Positions 1 through 7,811 of a stretch of 20,168 nt of DNA are shown in pieces; the first letter of the stretch is position 1; each line of letters starts with the position of its first letter. The position numbers and the translations under genes are program-made. The stretch is from Chloroflexota bacterium (GTDB lineage: Bacteria > Chloroflexota > Dehalococcoidia > Lucifugimonadales > Lucifugimonadaceae). The stretch lies in contig PCAX01000024.1 of the NCBI GenBank assembly GCA_002730795.1, positions 13,041 to 33,208 on the forward strand. Direction: 5' to 3'. Under the pieces are notes generated by a model. It ran no database searches, was not told where the DNA came from, and worked only from the letters and a program-made list of their open reading frames with translations.

Positions 1-263
1 ACAAAATCATTTCTTGCTAGTAATAGGTTTTTGATTTCATCGGGACCTGGTAGACACAGAAAAAAAATATCACTGGTTTTGGTGATGTCTTCCAGTTTTT
101 TTATAAATGTTATGTTGGTTCCATCGCATTTTTTAGAATATTTTTCCTGAATATCATAGGCATTTACTTTTAACCCCGATTCAGATAAGCGTTTAGCTAA
201 CGGGAATCCTAGTTTACCTATGCCTATAAAACCAACTTCTGTGTTAGGAAAATCACGTGTCAT
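1..263 (-). CDS. NAD-binding beta-hydroxyacid dehydrogenase (3-hydroxyisobutyrate dehydrogenase family), partial
   Basis: This is the N-terminal 87 codons of a gene that runs off the left edge. The protein starts MTRDFPNTEVGFIGIGKLG and carries a Rossmann dinucleotide-binding loop (GIGKLG) followed by FPLAKRLSESG, then a strand ending in NAYD that would bind the NAD(P) ribose. Further on, DIFFLCLPGPDE matches the conserved segment of the 3-hydroxyisobutyrate/6-phosphogluconate/tartronate-semialdehyde reductase family. A purine-rich GGTGGG lies just upstream of the ATG. The catalytic lysine and substrate domain are outside the window, so the substrate cannot be assigned. The family oxidises or reduces 3-hydroxyacids with NAD(P)+ in the cytoplasm. 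It may be cotranscribed with the ceramidase-like gene 89 bases upstream on the same strand. Confidence 0.8.
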   Translation of the reverse strand, partial: MTRDFPNTEVGFIGIGKLGFPLAKRLSESGLKVNAYDIQEKYSKKCDGTNITFIKKLEDITKTSDIFFLCLPGPDEIKNLLLARNDF

Positions 264-294
264 AATACCCACCAAAAAAACTTGTTGCAGTATA

Positions 295-309
295 AGAGGC
301 TTAGCCTCT
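295..309. repeat. Small stem-loop between two minus-strand genes
   Basis: AGAGGC and GCCTCT flank a TTA loop, giving a perfect 6-bp stem. It sits 43 bases downstream of the stop of the ceramidase-like gene. On the minus strand a run of seven T (bases 280-274) follows only about 14 nt later, so it is a weak candidate terminator at best. Confidence 0.3.
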
Positions 310-352
310 CTATCCTAACAAAATTCAATTTAACTTTTTTGAATGAATCGGT

Positions 353-1753
353 CTATTCAACCAAGGATACGGCGTTTAAACAGGCCGACACTGCTAGTTG
401 ATCTGATCCGGGACTAAATGGGGTAACGTCGACCTCGTAGCCACCTTCTTCATAAGCTTCAGTCGTCGGTAAATATGCATTATGACCATTACTGAATCCC
501 GAAATAATTAGGTTGTCAAAAGAACTTTGGGCCTTTATAGATGATGCTATTTCTGCAAAAGGTTCCACCGGCATCGAAACTAAAACAGCATCACCAATTC
601 TAATGGCTTGAACCCTCATTGTTATGAATCCATTCCTAGCTGCCAATTTTTGATTTTTTACTACGTTAATAGATATATTGATTTTCCGAAGATGAGAAAC
701 TTCTAATTTTAATTTTTCTGGTGAAGATTCGTCTTGGTTTAATAAATCTATTTTTTTCCTCAATCTTTCAAATTTTTCCTCCAACATTTTTAGATCAGGC
801 AATTCCCTACAGGGTAAATCAACAGAAACGTTGGAAACTTCGAGGCTGGCGTCTGGGTTTGTTGTTGGATCATCTTTATAAATACCCAAATTAGCACCTG
901 AAGGAATTATTTCTTTCAAGGAACGGTCTCGTTCCGGAAAAAAATCCATTTCCAATCTGAGTTTAGCTACTTCTGCCCCAAGAATTTTTCCGGCTTTTCG
1001 ATAAACGCCCAAGTCACCAGTGAAACCGTCAAATGGTCCTATATTCCCTGACGCTCCCTGTAAAAACAAACACGTTCCTCCAACAGTACTTTCAACAAAT
1101 TTCCTCATAGGACCTGGAAAATCAGGGGTCACCGCCGTATTCTCATGACCCATTATTGTGGGATGGCAGGCATAATTAACTATGGTAGCTACTGGTGATC
1201 CATTTAGATCATCCACCCCTATTACGTCCACGTCTCTTATTACAAATCCATTAACGTTTCGCCCAGTAAACAACCTGCCGTCTGGACCCGTGGGACGCCT
1301 ATTAGCATTTATTTCACAAGATCCTCTAGAGAACTTGGTAACGGACGGTTGAGCATTTTCTATGGCTAATCTCACCGCCTTTAAACAAGCAGGACCAATA
1401 GATGCCAACCATTTTTTCACTAAGTCGTTACCTTCTGTATGCCAATCAGAAGCATAGGCAACAGGTCCTGAGTGGGTATGGGAGTATGACAATCGAATAT
1501 TGTCAAAAGGCACCCCTGTTTCATCGGAAATAAGAGATCTGATTTCTTGATCTTTTTCATTTGTGATAACAAGAATATCGACGTCAATAATAGTCATTTT
1601 TGTTTTGTCACTTTGAAAATACGCTGCGGTCACATATAGGGGCATATCATTATGAGTTGAAACTTGATGCGTTTGGGCTCCCCAATTGGCGTGAGTTATC
1701 CCAATTGGTGGAGTAATATCTACCCTAGATGTACCAGAAATAAGAAAATTCAT
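353..1753 (-). CDS. Neutral/alkaline ceramidase-like hydrolase, N-terminal domain only, no signal peptide
   Basis: The 466-residue protein resembles the catalytic N-terminal domain of neutral/alkaline non-lysosomal ceramidases, zinc amidases that cleave the N-acyl bond of ceramide. Visible family motifs are SRVDITPPIGI (9-19), the metal-binding SHTHSGP (91-97, His92 and His94), NYACHPT (193-199, His197), TPDFPGP (209-215) and FLQGASGNIGP (230-240). Full ceramidases are around 650 residues or more with a secretion signal and a C-terminal immunoglobulin-like domain. This protein has neither and is probably cytoplasmic, so the substrate may be another N-acyl compound. The start is firm because DITPP lies only 11 residues in, as in the family. 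It diverges from the metallohydrolase at 1784 with only 30 bases between the start codons. I am confident of the family and unsure of the substrate. Confidence 0.8.
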   Translation of the reverse strand: MNFLISGTSRVDITPPIGITHANWGAQTHQVSTHNDMPLYVTAAYFQSDKTKMTIIDVDILVITNEKDQEIRSLISDETGVPFDNIRLSYSHTHSGPVAYASDWHTEGNDLVKKWLASIGPACLKAVRLAIENAQPSVTKFSRGSCEINANRRPTGPDGRLFTGRNVNGFVIRDVDVIGVDDLNGSPVATIVNYACHPTIMGHENTAVTPDFPGPMRKFVESTVGGTCLFLQGASGNIGPFDGFTGDLGVYRKAGKILGAEVAKLRLEMDFFPERDRSLKEIIPSGANLGIYKDDPTTNPDASLEVSNVSVDLPCRELPDLKMLEEKFERLRKKIDLLNQDESSPEKLKLEVSHLRKINISINVVKNQKLAARNGFITMRVQAIRIGDAVLVSMPVEPFAEIASSIKAQSSFDNLIISGFSNGHNAYLPTTEAYEEGGYEVDVTPFSPGSDQLAVSACLNAVSLVE

Positions 1754-1783
1754 TGTGTCATAGCTGTAAAAAGGGGTTTAATA

Positions 1784-4345
1784 ATGTCAAAATTCTCAAC
1801 TGTTTCATTGGAAAAATTCTATAACGCTTCAGCGTCAGATGCATATCATTGGTCAAAAAGCACCCACGAAGCTATTAAGGAACTTCCGTTTAACAAAAAT
1901 GTGTTTTGGGGTATTCCTTTTAATTTTTCCGAAAACCTTTCTATTAACTCGAAAAATCTCATTGTACTAAACAGTAAGACAAATAAAAAAATTATTCCTG
2001 TTGGCCGTAAATCTCACTACATGATATTTGCTCATTTTTGTGATTCGAAATCATTGGAAAATGAATTAGGGCAGTCAGATGACTACTTAAACCCAGTAGT
2101 AACACAACCAGGTGAACATCTTGCCGACTATGTGATCACATATAGTAACGGTCTAACCCAATCGACAAAGCTGAGACGACGGTTTGAAATAAATCAAATA
2201 AGAACTCGTATGCAAAGTGGTTTTTCGTCCCGACAACACCAAGATTTAACATCTCTAAATTTCCGAGGACCCTATCCAGACAATTCATGGGGAAGATGGC
2301 AAACAGGAGTGTTTGTTGGTGATCCACCAAAATCCGGAAGAACTGCTGCAAAAGACGATTACCCAACCCGTTCCATGCCTCCAGCTTCTTGGTCGATCTT
2401 TGCTTTAAAATTGCATCATCCAGAAAACCCGATAAAAAACGTCACTATAAAAAGTTTTGCCAATGTTTCTATCGGCATTGGAGCTGTAACGCTCTATCAA
2501 GGTGAATCGCATCCGTTGCGTCATATGCCGTTGGAAACAGTTGAAATAACCCACAAGGATGGCACTTCGCCGAAGGAAATAACCTTGGACACGGGGGTAA
2601 TTGCAAGAAATAGAACTCTAAAAAAAATTTCTGGTGACAAATGGCTGAGTGAACCATTGAAAGGATGGGGAGAAAATCTCGAAAACGATCTTGGAGTGAC
2701 CGCGATAGATATTTCAGCAACCGGGGATGCATCAATAAACGTCGATGGATCGGTAATTGAGGTAAAAGATCTTTACGCAAACCAAACCTCATCAAGTCGA
2801 GACGGTAAAGTATATGCACGGATAATTTCGCCAAAAAGAACATGGGTTCACGGAAAAATAATTGACGCCAAAACTCGCGAAACATTGGCAGCGCGAATTC
2901 ACTTCAGGTCTAGTGAAGGACGTTACTTCCCGCCTTACGGTCACACTCATGAAGTTAACGATAACTGGTTTGAAGATTATGGTGCAGATTTGCTTTTGGG
3001 GGATACCCAATACGCCTACGTAGACGGAACTTTTCAAGGTGAGTTGCCCGTCGGTGAGGTGTACGTTGAAGTTAGTAAAGGTTTCGAATATTTACCTGTC
3101 CGAAAAAAATTAAAAATATCGCCTGGGCAAAAACATTTGGAAATAGAGCTAAGCAGAAGTTCAAACTTGGCTAAAAATGGATGGGTAACAGCTGATACCC
3201 ACGTTCATTTTCTTTCCACGGAAACAGCACGTCTGGAGGCCGATGCAGAAGATATAAATGTAATTAATTTGTTGGCAGCACAATGGGGAGACTTATATAC
3301 AAACATAGGCGATTTAACCGGTAAACTCTCCGGATCATCAGATTCTAAAACTATCGTTTGGGTCGGAACCGAAAACAGACAGCACTTTTTAGGTCATATT
3401 TCATTAATGGGAGGGCAAGGTAACCCCGTATTTCCTTTATCAACTAGTGGGCCTACTGAAGGATATATTGGAGATCCGACTGTGACATCTATGAGTAGTT
3501 GGGCTGACGAAGTTAGAAAAAAAGAAGGCCTAGCGATAGTGCCCCATTTTCCTTTTCCTCATTCTGAGGTTTTGGCAGAAGTTATTCTTGGTAAAGTAGA
3601 TGGTCTAGAAATACGGGACTTCCATGTACCATCAATGGACACGTTTGCTGTCCATGAATGGTACCGTCTACTGAACTGCGGATATCGTGTACCATGTGTC
3701 GGAGGTACTGATAAAATGTCCGCATCAATGCCCGTTGGAGGGGTCAGGACATATGCAAATATAGGAGATGAAGAATTTTCATACTCAGCTTGGGCTTCAG
3801 CAGTAAAAAAAGGAAGAACATATACAACTTCCGGTCCATTAATAGATTTATCTGTAGAAGGATTAACTCTTGGAGATGATTTGCAGTTACCAGGACATGG
3901 AGGCAAAATATCGGTTTCATCTACGGCTTCTTGTTTTGCTCCCATAAATAAGTTAGAAATAGTTTTTAACGGTAATGTTATTTTTTCAGAATCCTCAAAA
4001 AATGGTACTTTTTCACTATCTATCAATGAAGATATCGAAATAACTAGCAGCGGTTGGATCGCAGCACGAGTTTTGAGTCTGCATAAAGCTTGGCATGTAT
4101 GGCCTGTTCATTTATCTGGTCACACTTCTCCAATCTACATTACAGTTGGAAATGATGAAGTGTTTAATCCAGTAATAGGAAAATACCTAATAACAACTAT
4201 GGAAGGAGGAGTAGAATGGTTGGAAACTCTTGCCACACCTTCTACCCCCAAACAAATGGACTCAATAAAGGGAATATTTGAGACAGCGATAAAACAGGTG
4301 GAGATCAAATCTAATCGTACAAAACACAAACATCATCACCATTGA
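1784..4345 (+). CDS. CehA/McbA-type metallohydrolase, multidomain
   Basis: The 853-residue protein begins at ATG 1784, preceded by AGGGG about 8 bases upstream. An in-frame ATG at 1664 exists, but it lies inside the opposing gene, lacks a ribosome site and adds no recognisable domain. Residues 1 to about 330 look like beta-rich carbohydrate-binding or sandwich domains. Residues about 340-460 resemble a carboxypeptidase-regulatory-like fold (KIIDAKTRETLAARIHFR, then DGTFQGELPVGEVYVEV). The catalytic PHP-like part starts at ADTHVHF (about 468-474) and continues with PHFPFPHSE (about 586), LEIRDF, and GGTDKMSASMPVGGVRTY (about 639-656). This matches the CehA/McbA family, founded on carbaryl-hydrolysing esterases, though the natural substrates of most members are unknown. 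No signal peptide is apparent. The C-terminus is unusually histidine-rich (HKHHHH). The gene converges on the M19 dipeptidase with an 8-base gap. Confidence 0.75.
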   Translation: MSKFSTVSLEKFYNASASDAYHWSKSTHEAIKELPFNKNVFWGIPFNFSENLSINSKNLIVLNSKTNKKIIPVGRKSHYMIFAHFCDSKSLENELGQSDDYLNPVVTQPGEHLADYVITYSNGLTQSTKLRRRFEINQIRTRMQSGFSSRQHQDLTSLNFRGPYPDNSWGRWQTGVFVGDPPKSGRTAAKDDYPTRSMPPASWSIFALKLHHPENPIKNVTIKSFANVSIGIGAVTLYQGESHPLRHMPLETVEITHKDGTSPKEITLDTGVIARNRTLKKISGDKWLSEPLKGWGENLENDLGVTAIDISATGDASINVDGSVIEVKDLYANQTSSSRDGKVYARIISPKRTWVHGKIIDAKTRETLAARIHFRSSEGRYFPPYGHTHEVNDNWFEDYGADLLLGDTQYAYVDGTFQGELPVGEVYVEVSKGFEYLPVRKKLKISPGQKHLEIELSRSSNLAKNGWVTADTHVHFLSTETARLEADAEDINVINLLAAQWGDLYTNIGDLTGKLSGSSDSKTIVWVGTENRQHFLGHISLMGGQGNPVFPLSTSGPTEGYIGDPTVTSMSSWADEVRKKEGLAIVPHFPFPHSEVLAEVILGKVDGLEIRDFHVPSMDTFAVHEWYRLLNCGYRVPCVGGTDKMSASMPVGGVRTYANIGDEEFSYSAWASAVKKGRTYTTSGPLIDLSVEGLTLGDDLQLPGHGGKISVSSTASCFAPINKLEIVFNGNVIFSESSKNGTFSLSINEDIEITSSGWIAARVLSLHKAWHVWPVHLSGHTSPIYITVGNDEVFNPVIGKYLITTMEGGVEWLETLATPSTPKQMDSIKGIFETAIKQVEIKSNRTKHKHHHH

Positions 4346-4353
4346 TTTGGATT

Positions 4354-5373
4354 CTACGACGGTAGAACAGCTTTAAAAAATCGCTGCAGGTTCAAGTAAA
4401 GAATTCTATCTATTTCATGTTCAGAAAACCCCGCTAGTTGCAGTTGTGGTATCAAGTTTTTGATCCGACTTGAATCTTCAAGACATTTTGTCCATGTTAT
4501 AGTCTCTTGTTCGGTATTATGCATATATTTTTCATCACGTTTGGTATCTCCAAGAATCCAATCCGGACCCAATCCAATGAGATCAATTCCTCCCTTATTT
4601 TTAACATATTTGATTTGGCTGATCACATCCGGTATAGTACTTTGTCTGTCATCCACTCCCAGAACCAAGCGCGAACAAAAATGGATAGCCAAAATGCCCC
4701 CATTTTCAGATAATTGCCGGATTTGTTCATCCCAAAGATTTTGCTGTTTGTTTGCAATCACTCTAGAACCTGAATGAGAGTTTAAAATAGGTTTAGATGT
4801 AACGTCTAGTACATCGCTAATCGTTTCTGGAGAGGAGTGAGAGACGTCAACAATCATACCAAGTTCATTCATACGTTCAATCATATTTCTGCCTAAATCA
4901 CTCAACCCAGTGTCTTGCCTTGTATTTTCTTCACTTTGACTGGCACTTAGGCAATTTTTCATTGACCAGTTCAATTGTATGTGTCTTACTCCTAAATCGA
5001 AAAGCGTATTTAAATTTTCGCCACTTTCACCAACAATTTTTCCTCCTTCATTTCCCAAAATTACTGCCAAAACTTTTTCGGAACCGGCGTCCTGTAAATC
5101 TCGGTAGGATGTGACTAGCTTTATTTGATCAGAATTGTTCGCTATAACTTTATGTAATTGGTTAAGGGCGAGTAAGTACCGGTCATAAAAACCTTCATAT
5201 GAATAGTACGTTTTTAAGTATTCTTTCTTGCTAGGAGCATTTATCCATCCATCAACAGTTAAGTGTAATATTTTTGCTGATACACCACCTTTGGCGTCCC
5301 TGGCGAAATCTTCCAGCCTGTTCATATGGTCATGGGCGAGGTAAATAGGCTTTTCGAAGTTATCGTTTATCAT
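4354..5373 (-). CDS. Peptidase M19 (renal dipeptidase) family protein
   Basis: The 339-residue protein shows M19 landmarks in order: HDHMN (14-18), ILGNEGG (105-111, Glu109), MIVDVSHSSPET (173-184, His179), LNSHSGSR (197-204, His200 and Arg204) and LIGLGPDW (265-272). M19 enzymes are binuclear zinc enzymes that hydrolyse dipeptides or related amides in an amidohydrolase-type TIM barrel. The N-terminal metal motif is normally GHxD; here it reads DHMN, so the usual aspartate ligand appears to be Asn18, which may change metal loading or substrate. No signal peptide or lipobox is seen, so it is probably cytoplasmic. It is the second gene of a pair: the M14-type deacylase ends 7 bases upstream, and a GGAAGAAG sequence within the end of that gene could serve as its ribosome site. 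Confidence 0.85.
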   Translation of the reverse strand: MINDNFEKPIYLAHDHMNRLEDFARDAKGGVSAKILHLTVDGWINAPSKKEYLKTYYSYEGFYDRYLLALNQLHKVIANNSDQIKLVTSYRDLQDAGSEKVLAVILGNEGGKIVGESGENLNTLFDLGVRHIQLNWSMKNCLSASQSEENTRQDTGLSDLGRNMIERMNELGMIVDVSHSSPETISDVLDVTSKPILNSHSGSRVIANKQQNLWDEQIRQLSENGGILAIHFCSRLVLGVDDRQSTIPDVISQIKYVKNKGGIDLIGLGPDWILGDTKRDEKYMHNTEQETITWTKCLEDSSRIKNLIPQLQLAGFSEHEIDRILYLNLQRFFKAVLPS

Positions 5374-5380
5374 CGATGAA

Positions 5381-6391
5381 TTAGTCTTCTTCCAGTTCTA
5401 ATAGACTTACCAGCCCTGAGTGCCAATCATATCCGTGAGGTTTACGTTCAATATTAATTGCCGGGCTAGTCCAGTAGTACAAGACAAAGGACCGTGTCCG
5501 AGCTCTATATTCTTCAAGAAAATTTCCAAATATATCAGTTGTAATACCCAAAAGTTCACCTTTCTCAACTATTTGACCTTCTGTTATTTTCGGATACCAT
5601 ATTCCCGATTCTGAAGCGTTTATTTGATGGCGTTTCCCTGTTAACATTTTTTGTTTGGGTCGATCAGGGTCACCTTGAAGCATACCAACCGTTTTTAAAG
5701 CCGCCACTAACCCATCATGATGTGCGGATATGTCCCTTTCACTTGGTAATCCATTCTTACCTATTTCAACCCATATATTGATTATTCCGGCTTCAAAAAG
5801 GGCCAAACATAATGGAGGTATAGCCTCAATTTCATATCTATATTCTAAAAAATCAACCTTATAACCTTTAGCTAACGCCAAGGTTGCTTCCTGGATCTCC
5901 TTCGATCCGATCATTGGTACGGGAACCCAAGGATAAAGAGCCTGCACCATTTCTCCCGAGTGCATATCAATCAAATAATCTGAACTTTTTACTATTTGAA
6001 AAAGCGTATCTATTAAAGCATCGGAATAGGTACCTTTTGGATTACCTGGTTTTACAAAATGTATCTCTTTTTCATCTGCTGGCGATAACTGCATAGACCT
6101 ATTATAGAAAGCTCGTTTTGATATAACCGGTATCACAATTAGACGTCCCAGTAACTCATCTGGATTAATTGTTTTAATAATTCTGTGCGCCGCTAGAATG
6201 CCGGCATATTCGCCTGCATGCATACCACTCATAATGGTAAAAGTGGGACCTGGTTCCCGTCCAGTTATTACGCAAACAGGTATTTCCACATCGTGTTTAT
6301 CACCTGATCTAGAAACAAAAACTTCTTCGATCCCAGGCGTGTCATGCCAATTCAAATCGGAGTCAGTTTGTATGTTAATTCTACTAATCAT
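5381..6391 (-). CDS. Succinylglutamate desuccinylase/aspartoacylase-family zinc deacylase (M14-like)
   Basis: The 336-residue protein has the zinc site of the AstE/aspartoacylase branch of the M14 carboxypeptidase fold: HAGEYAG (58-64, His58 and Glu61), LIDMHSGE (140-147, His144) and the catalytic-glutamate segment WVEIGKNG (207-214, Glu209). The C-terminal part (about 255-336) is the beta domain seen in DoeB-like deacylases, with GIWYPKITEGQIVEKGELLGI. These enzymes remove an acyl group from an N-acyl amino acid or a similar amide. The exact substrate cannot be read from the sequence. It is the first gene of a minus-strand pair with the M19 dipeptidase, which suggests sequential amide or peptide breakdown. 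Its 151-base upstream region is shared with the divergent gene at 6543. The ribosome site is weak (AAGG about 10 bases before the ATG). Confidence 0.8.
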   Translation of the reverse strand: MISRINIQTDSDLNWHDTPGIEEVFVSRSGDKHDVEIPVCVITGREPGPTFTIMSGMHAGEYAGILAAHRIIKTINPDELLGRLIVIPVISKRAFYNRSMQLSPADEKEIHFVKPGNPKGTYSDALIDTLFQIVKSSDYLIDMHSGEMVQALYPWVPVPMIGSKEIQEATLALAKGYKVDFLEYRYEIEAIPPLCLALFEAGIINIWVEIGKNGLPSERDISAHHDGLVAALKTVGMLQGDPDRPKQKMLTGKRHQINASESGIWYPKITEGQIVEKGELLGITTDIFGNFLEEYRARTRSFVLYYWTSPAINIERKPHGYDWHSGLVSLLELEED

Positions 6392-6542
6392 AAATTGATG
6401 CCTTGCTGATGACGACTAATTCAAACATTACGGTTTTTACAAGGTCAATTTTATATTTGTATGAACGGATTTAACTAAGGTAAATGATAGACTAACGGAA
6501 CAGTTCATTTAATATTCATTACAATCAATAAACAGAAAAAAC
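6392..6542. promoter_or_regulatory. Divergent intergenic region
   Basis: This 151-base AT-rich gap separates the divergently transcribed deacylase and hydratase genes, so it must hold promoters for both. A loose inverted repeat (AAATGA and TCATTT, 17 bases apart, about 6482-6510) is the only structure I see. No convincing -35/-10 pair can be picked by eye. Confidence 0.35.
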
Positions 6543-7328
6543 ATGTCCCTAAAAGGCAATTTAGGAGGGATCCTCCTTACAAACAGAATCAAAGGTACAA
6601 GAATCGATAAAATTGATAAACAATTTCGTCCAAAGTCCTTAGATGAGGCGTATAAAGTACAATTTGCAATCCATAAAGAACTTGAAAAAACCAAGATAGG
6701 ACTTCGAACAGGCTGGAAAATAGGTTGTACTACAAATGTGATGCAAAATTATTTAGGTATACATACTCCCTGTGCCGGTGGAATTTTTGAGGGTACTGAG
6801 TATCGCGGGGATGTGAAGGTTCCATTTTCTGATTATGTGCGACCAGGCGTAGAATGCGAATTTGCCGTGAAAATATCTGAAGACACCGAAGTTGGATTTT
6901 GTAGTTATACAGCCGAAACCATTTCTAAACACATCGATTCAATTGCTGCGGCTATAGAGATCGTCGATGATAGATGGAAAGATTATTCTTCAATAGACAC
7001 CCCGTCCCTCATCGCTGACGATTTTTTTGCGGCAGGAATAGTATTGGGCGATTTTTTTTTACCCGATTTAGTGAACCCAAAAATGTTGTGCGGCAATATG
7101 ATTATAAATGGTGAAATAATGGGTGAAGGAATTGGGTCCGATATTATGCAAGACCCTTATAACGCACTGGCGTGGATCGCAAATTGGTTATCAAACCGTA
7201 AACAGAATTTAAAACAAGGTGAAATAATAATGCTGGGATCCATAGTTCAAACTCAATGGGTTTCCAAGGGAGATAAGGTCGAAGTTGAAATCGAACAATT
7301 AGGTAAAACATCAGTAATCTTTTATTAA
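6543..7328 (+). CDS. 2-oxopent-4-enoate hydratase-like protein (fumarylacetoacetate hydrolase superfamily)
   Basis: The 261-residue protein matches the MhpD-type branch of the FAH superfamily. It has the N-terminal pattern FRPKSLDEAYKVQ (28-40), GWKIGCT (57-63), the metal-ligand motif PGVECEFAV (101-109, Glu104 and Glu106) and IAAAIEIVDDRW (134-145, Glu139). Family members bind Mg2+ or Mn2+. They hydrate 2-hydroxypenta-2,4-dienoate in aromatic meta-cleavage pathways, or decarboxylate or hydrolyse related 2-oxo acids. With a rhamnose mutarotase directly downstream, a role on a 2-oxo sugar acid is also possible. No clear ribosome site precedes the ATG, so it may be leaderless, but the N-terminus aligns with the family and no better start exists. 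It is probably cotranscribed with the gene at 7365 (36-base gap). Confidence 0.8.
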   Translation: MSLKGNLGGILLTNRIKGTRIDKIDKQFRPKSLDEAYKVQFAIHKELEKTKIGLRTGWKIGCTTNVMQNYLGIHTPCAGGIFEGTEYRGDVKVPFSDYVRPGVECEFAVKISEDTEVGFCSYTAETISKHIDSIAAAIEIVDDRWKDYSSIDTPSLIADDFFAAGIVLGDFFLPDLVNPKMLCGNMIINGEIMGEGIGSDIMQDPYNALAWIANWLSNRKQNLKQGEIIMLGSIVQTQWVSKGDKVEVEIEQLGKTSVIFY

Positions 7329-7364
7329 TTACAAACTTCATAAAAAAATCCAAAGGAGCAAACC

Positions 7365-7712
7365 ATGGCCAACCATAAAATGATTGTATTACAAGTAGAT
7401 TTATCCGAAGATAAGGCAAAAATCAAGGAATACTTGGATTACCATAAAGAAGTCTGGCCTGAGGTAATACAAGATCTAAAAGATAGGCCAATTAAAAGAA
7501 TGCGTATATTTAATTCCGGTAACCGTCTAACCATGCTATTAGAAGTATCCCATGATTTTGACATTAACAAAGGAATTCACAAGGAACCTCCAAGCCAAAA
7601 AGTCAAAGAGTGGTCAACCTTAATGTTGAGTTTCCTTAAAGACATAGGTAACAACAAAACAGATGAATGGGCACCAATCGATTTAGCCTTCGACACAGAA
7701 GATTACTTTTAA
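7365..7712 (+). CDS. L-rhamnose mutarotase family protein (RhaM-like)
   Basis: The 115-residue protein matches the small dimeric ferredoxin-like RhaM/DUF718 family, which interconverts alpha and beta anomers of L-rhamnose. The signature is YLDYHKEVWPEV (23-34), where the family has Y..RH..IWPE with a catalytic histidine (His27 here). It is followed by MRIFNSGNRLTMLLEV (46-61) and the tryptophan-containing VKEWSTLM segment (about 85-92). E. coli RhaM is 104 residues, so the length fits. A strong ribosome site, AAAGGAG, lies about 6 bases before the ATG. The specificity could extend to other 6-deoxyhexoses such as L-fucose. Its neighbours (FAH-fold gene upstream, amidohydrolase downstream, rhamnonate-dehydratase-like gene at 10014) support a sugar-acid pathway. 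Confidence 0.85.
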   Translation: MANHKMIVLQVDLSEDKAKIKEYLDYHKEVWPEVIQDLKDRPIKRMRIFNSGNRLTMLLEVSHDFDINKGIHKEPPSQKVKEWSTLMLSFLKDIGNNKTDEWAPIDLAFDTEDYF

Positions 7713-7782
7713 AACAAAAATTCGAAATTTAACATATCAGATGTGCGGGATGTTAATATAATGAACATTGGAACAAAAAGTT

Positions 7783-7811
7783 AAGTCAAGCTTCAGGTTG
7801 AAACTTGACTT
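7783..7811 (-). terminator. Candidate terminator of the amidohydrolase gene
   Basis: AAGTCAAG and CTTGACTT form an 8-bp stem. Inside it, past one C-A mismatch, TTCA and TGAA pair around a GGT loop, giving 12 pairs in total. Read on the minus strand the hairpin is followed by TTAACTTTTTG, a short T tract, consistent with termination of the gene whose stop codon overlaps the hairpin. It sits between convergent genes and may also slow transcription from the plus strand. Confidence 0.55.

Noticed and set aside
1664..1783. Upstream start for the CehA-like protein
   Set aside because: The extra 40 codons lie within the opposing ceramidase-like gene. The ATG at 1784 has a good ribosome site.
2469..2885. 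138-codon minus-strand open frame
   Set aside because: It is antisense to the CehA-like gene, with skewed composition and no recognisable domain.
3559..4026. 155-codon minus-strand open frame
   Set aside because: It is antisense to the CehA-like gene, and its sequence looks like a reverse-strand shadow.
7716..7782. Possible small RNA or gene between the mutarotase and amidohydrolase genes
   Set aside because: It is short and AT-rich, with no ribosome site or stable fold apart from the terminator hairpin next to it.
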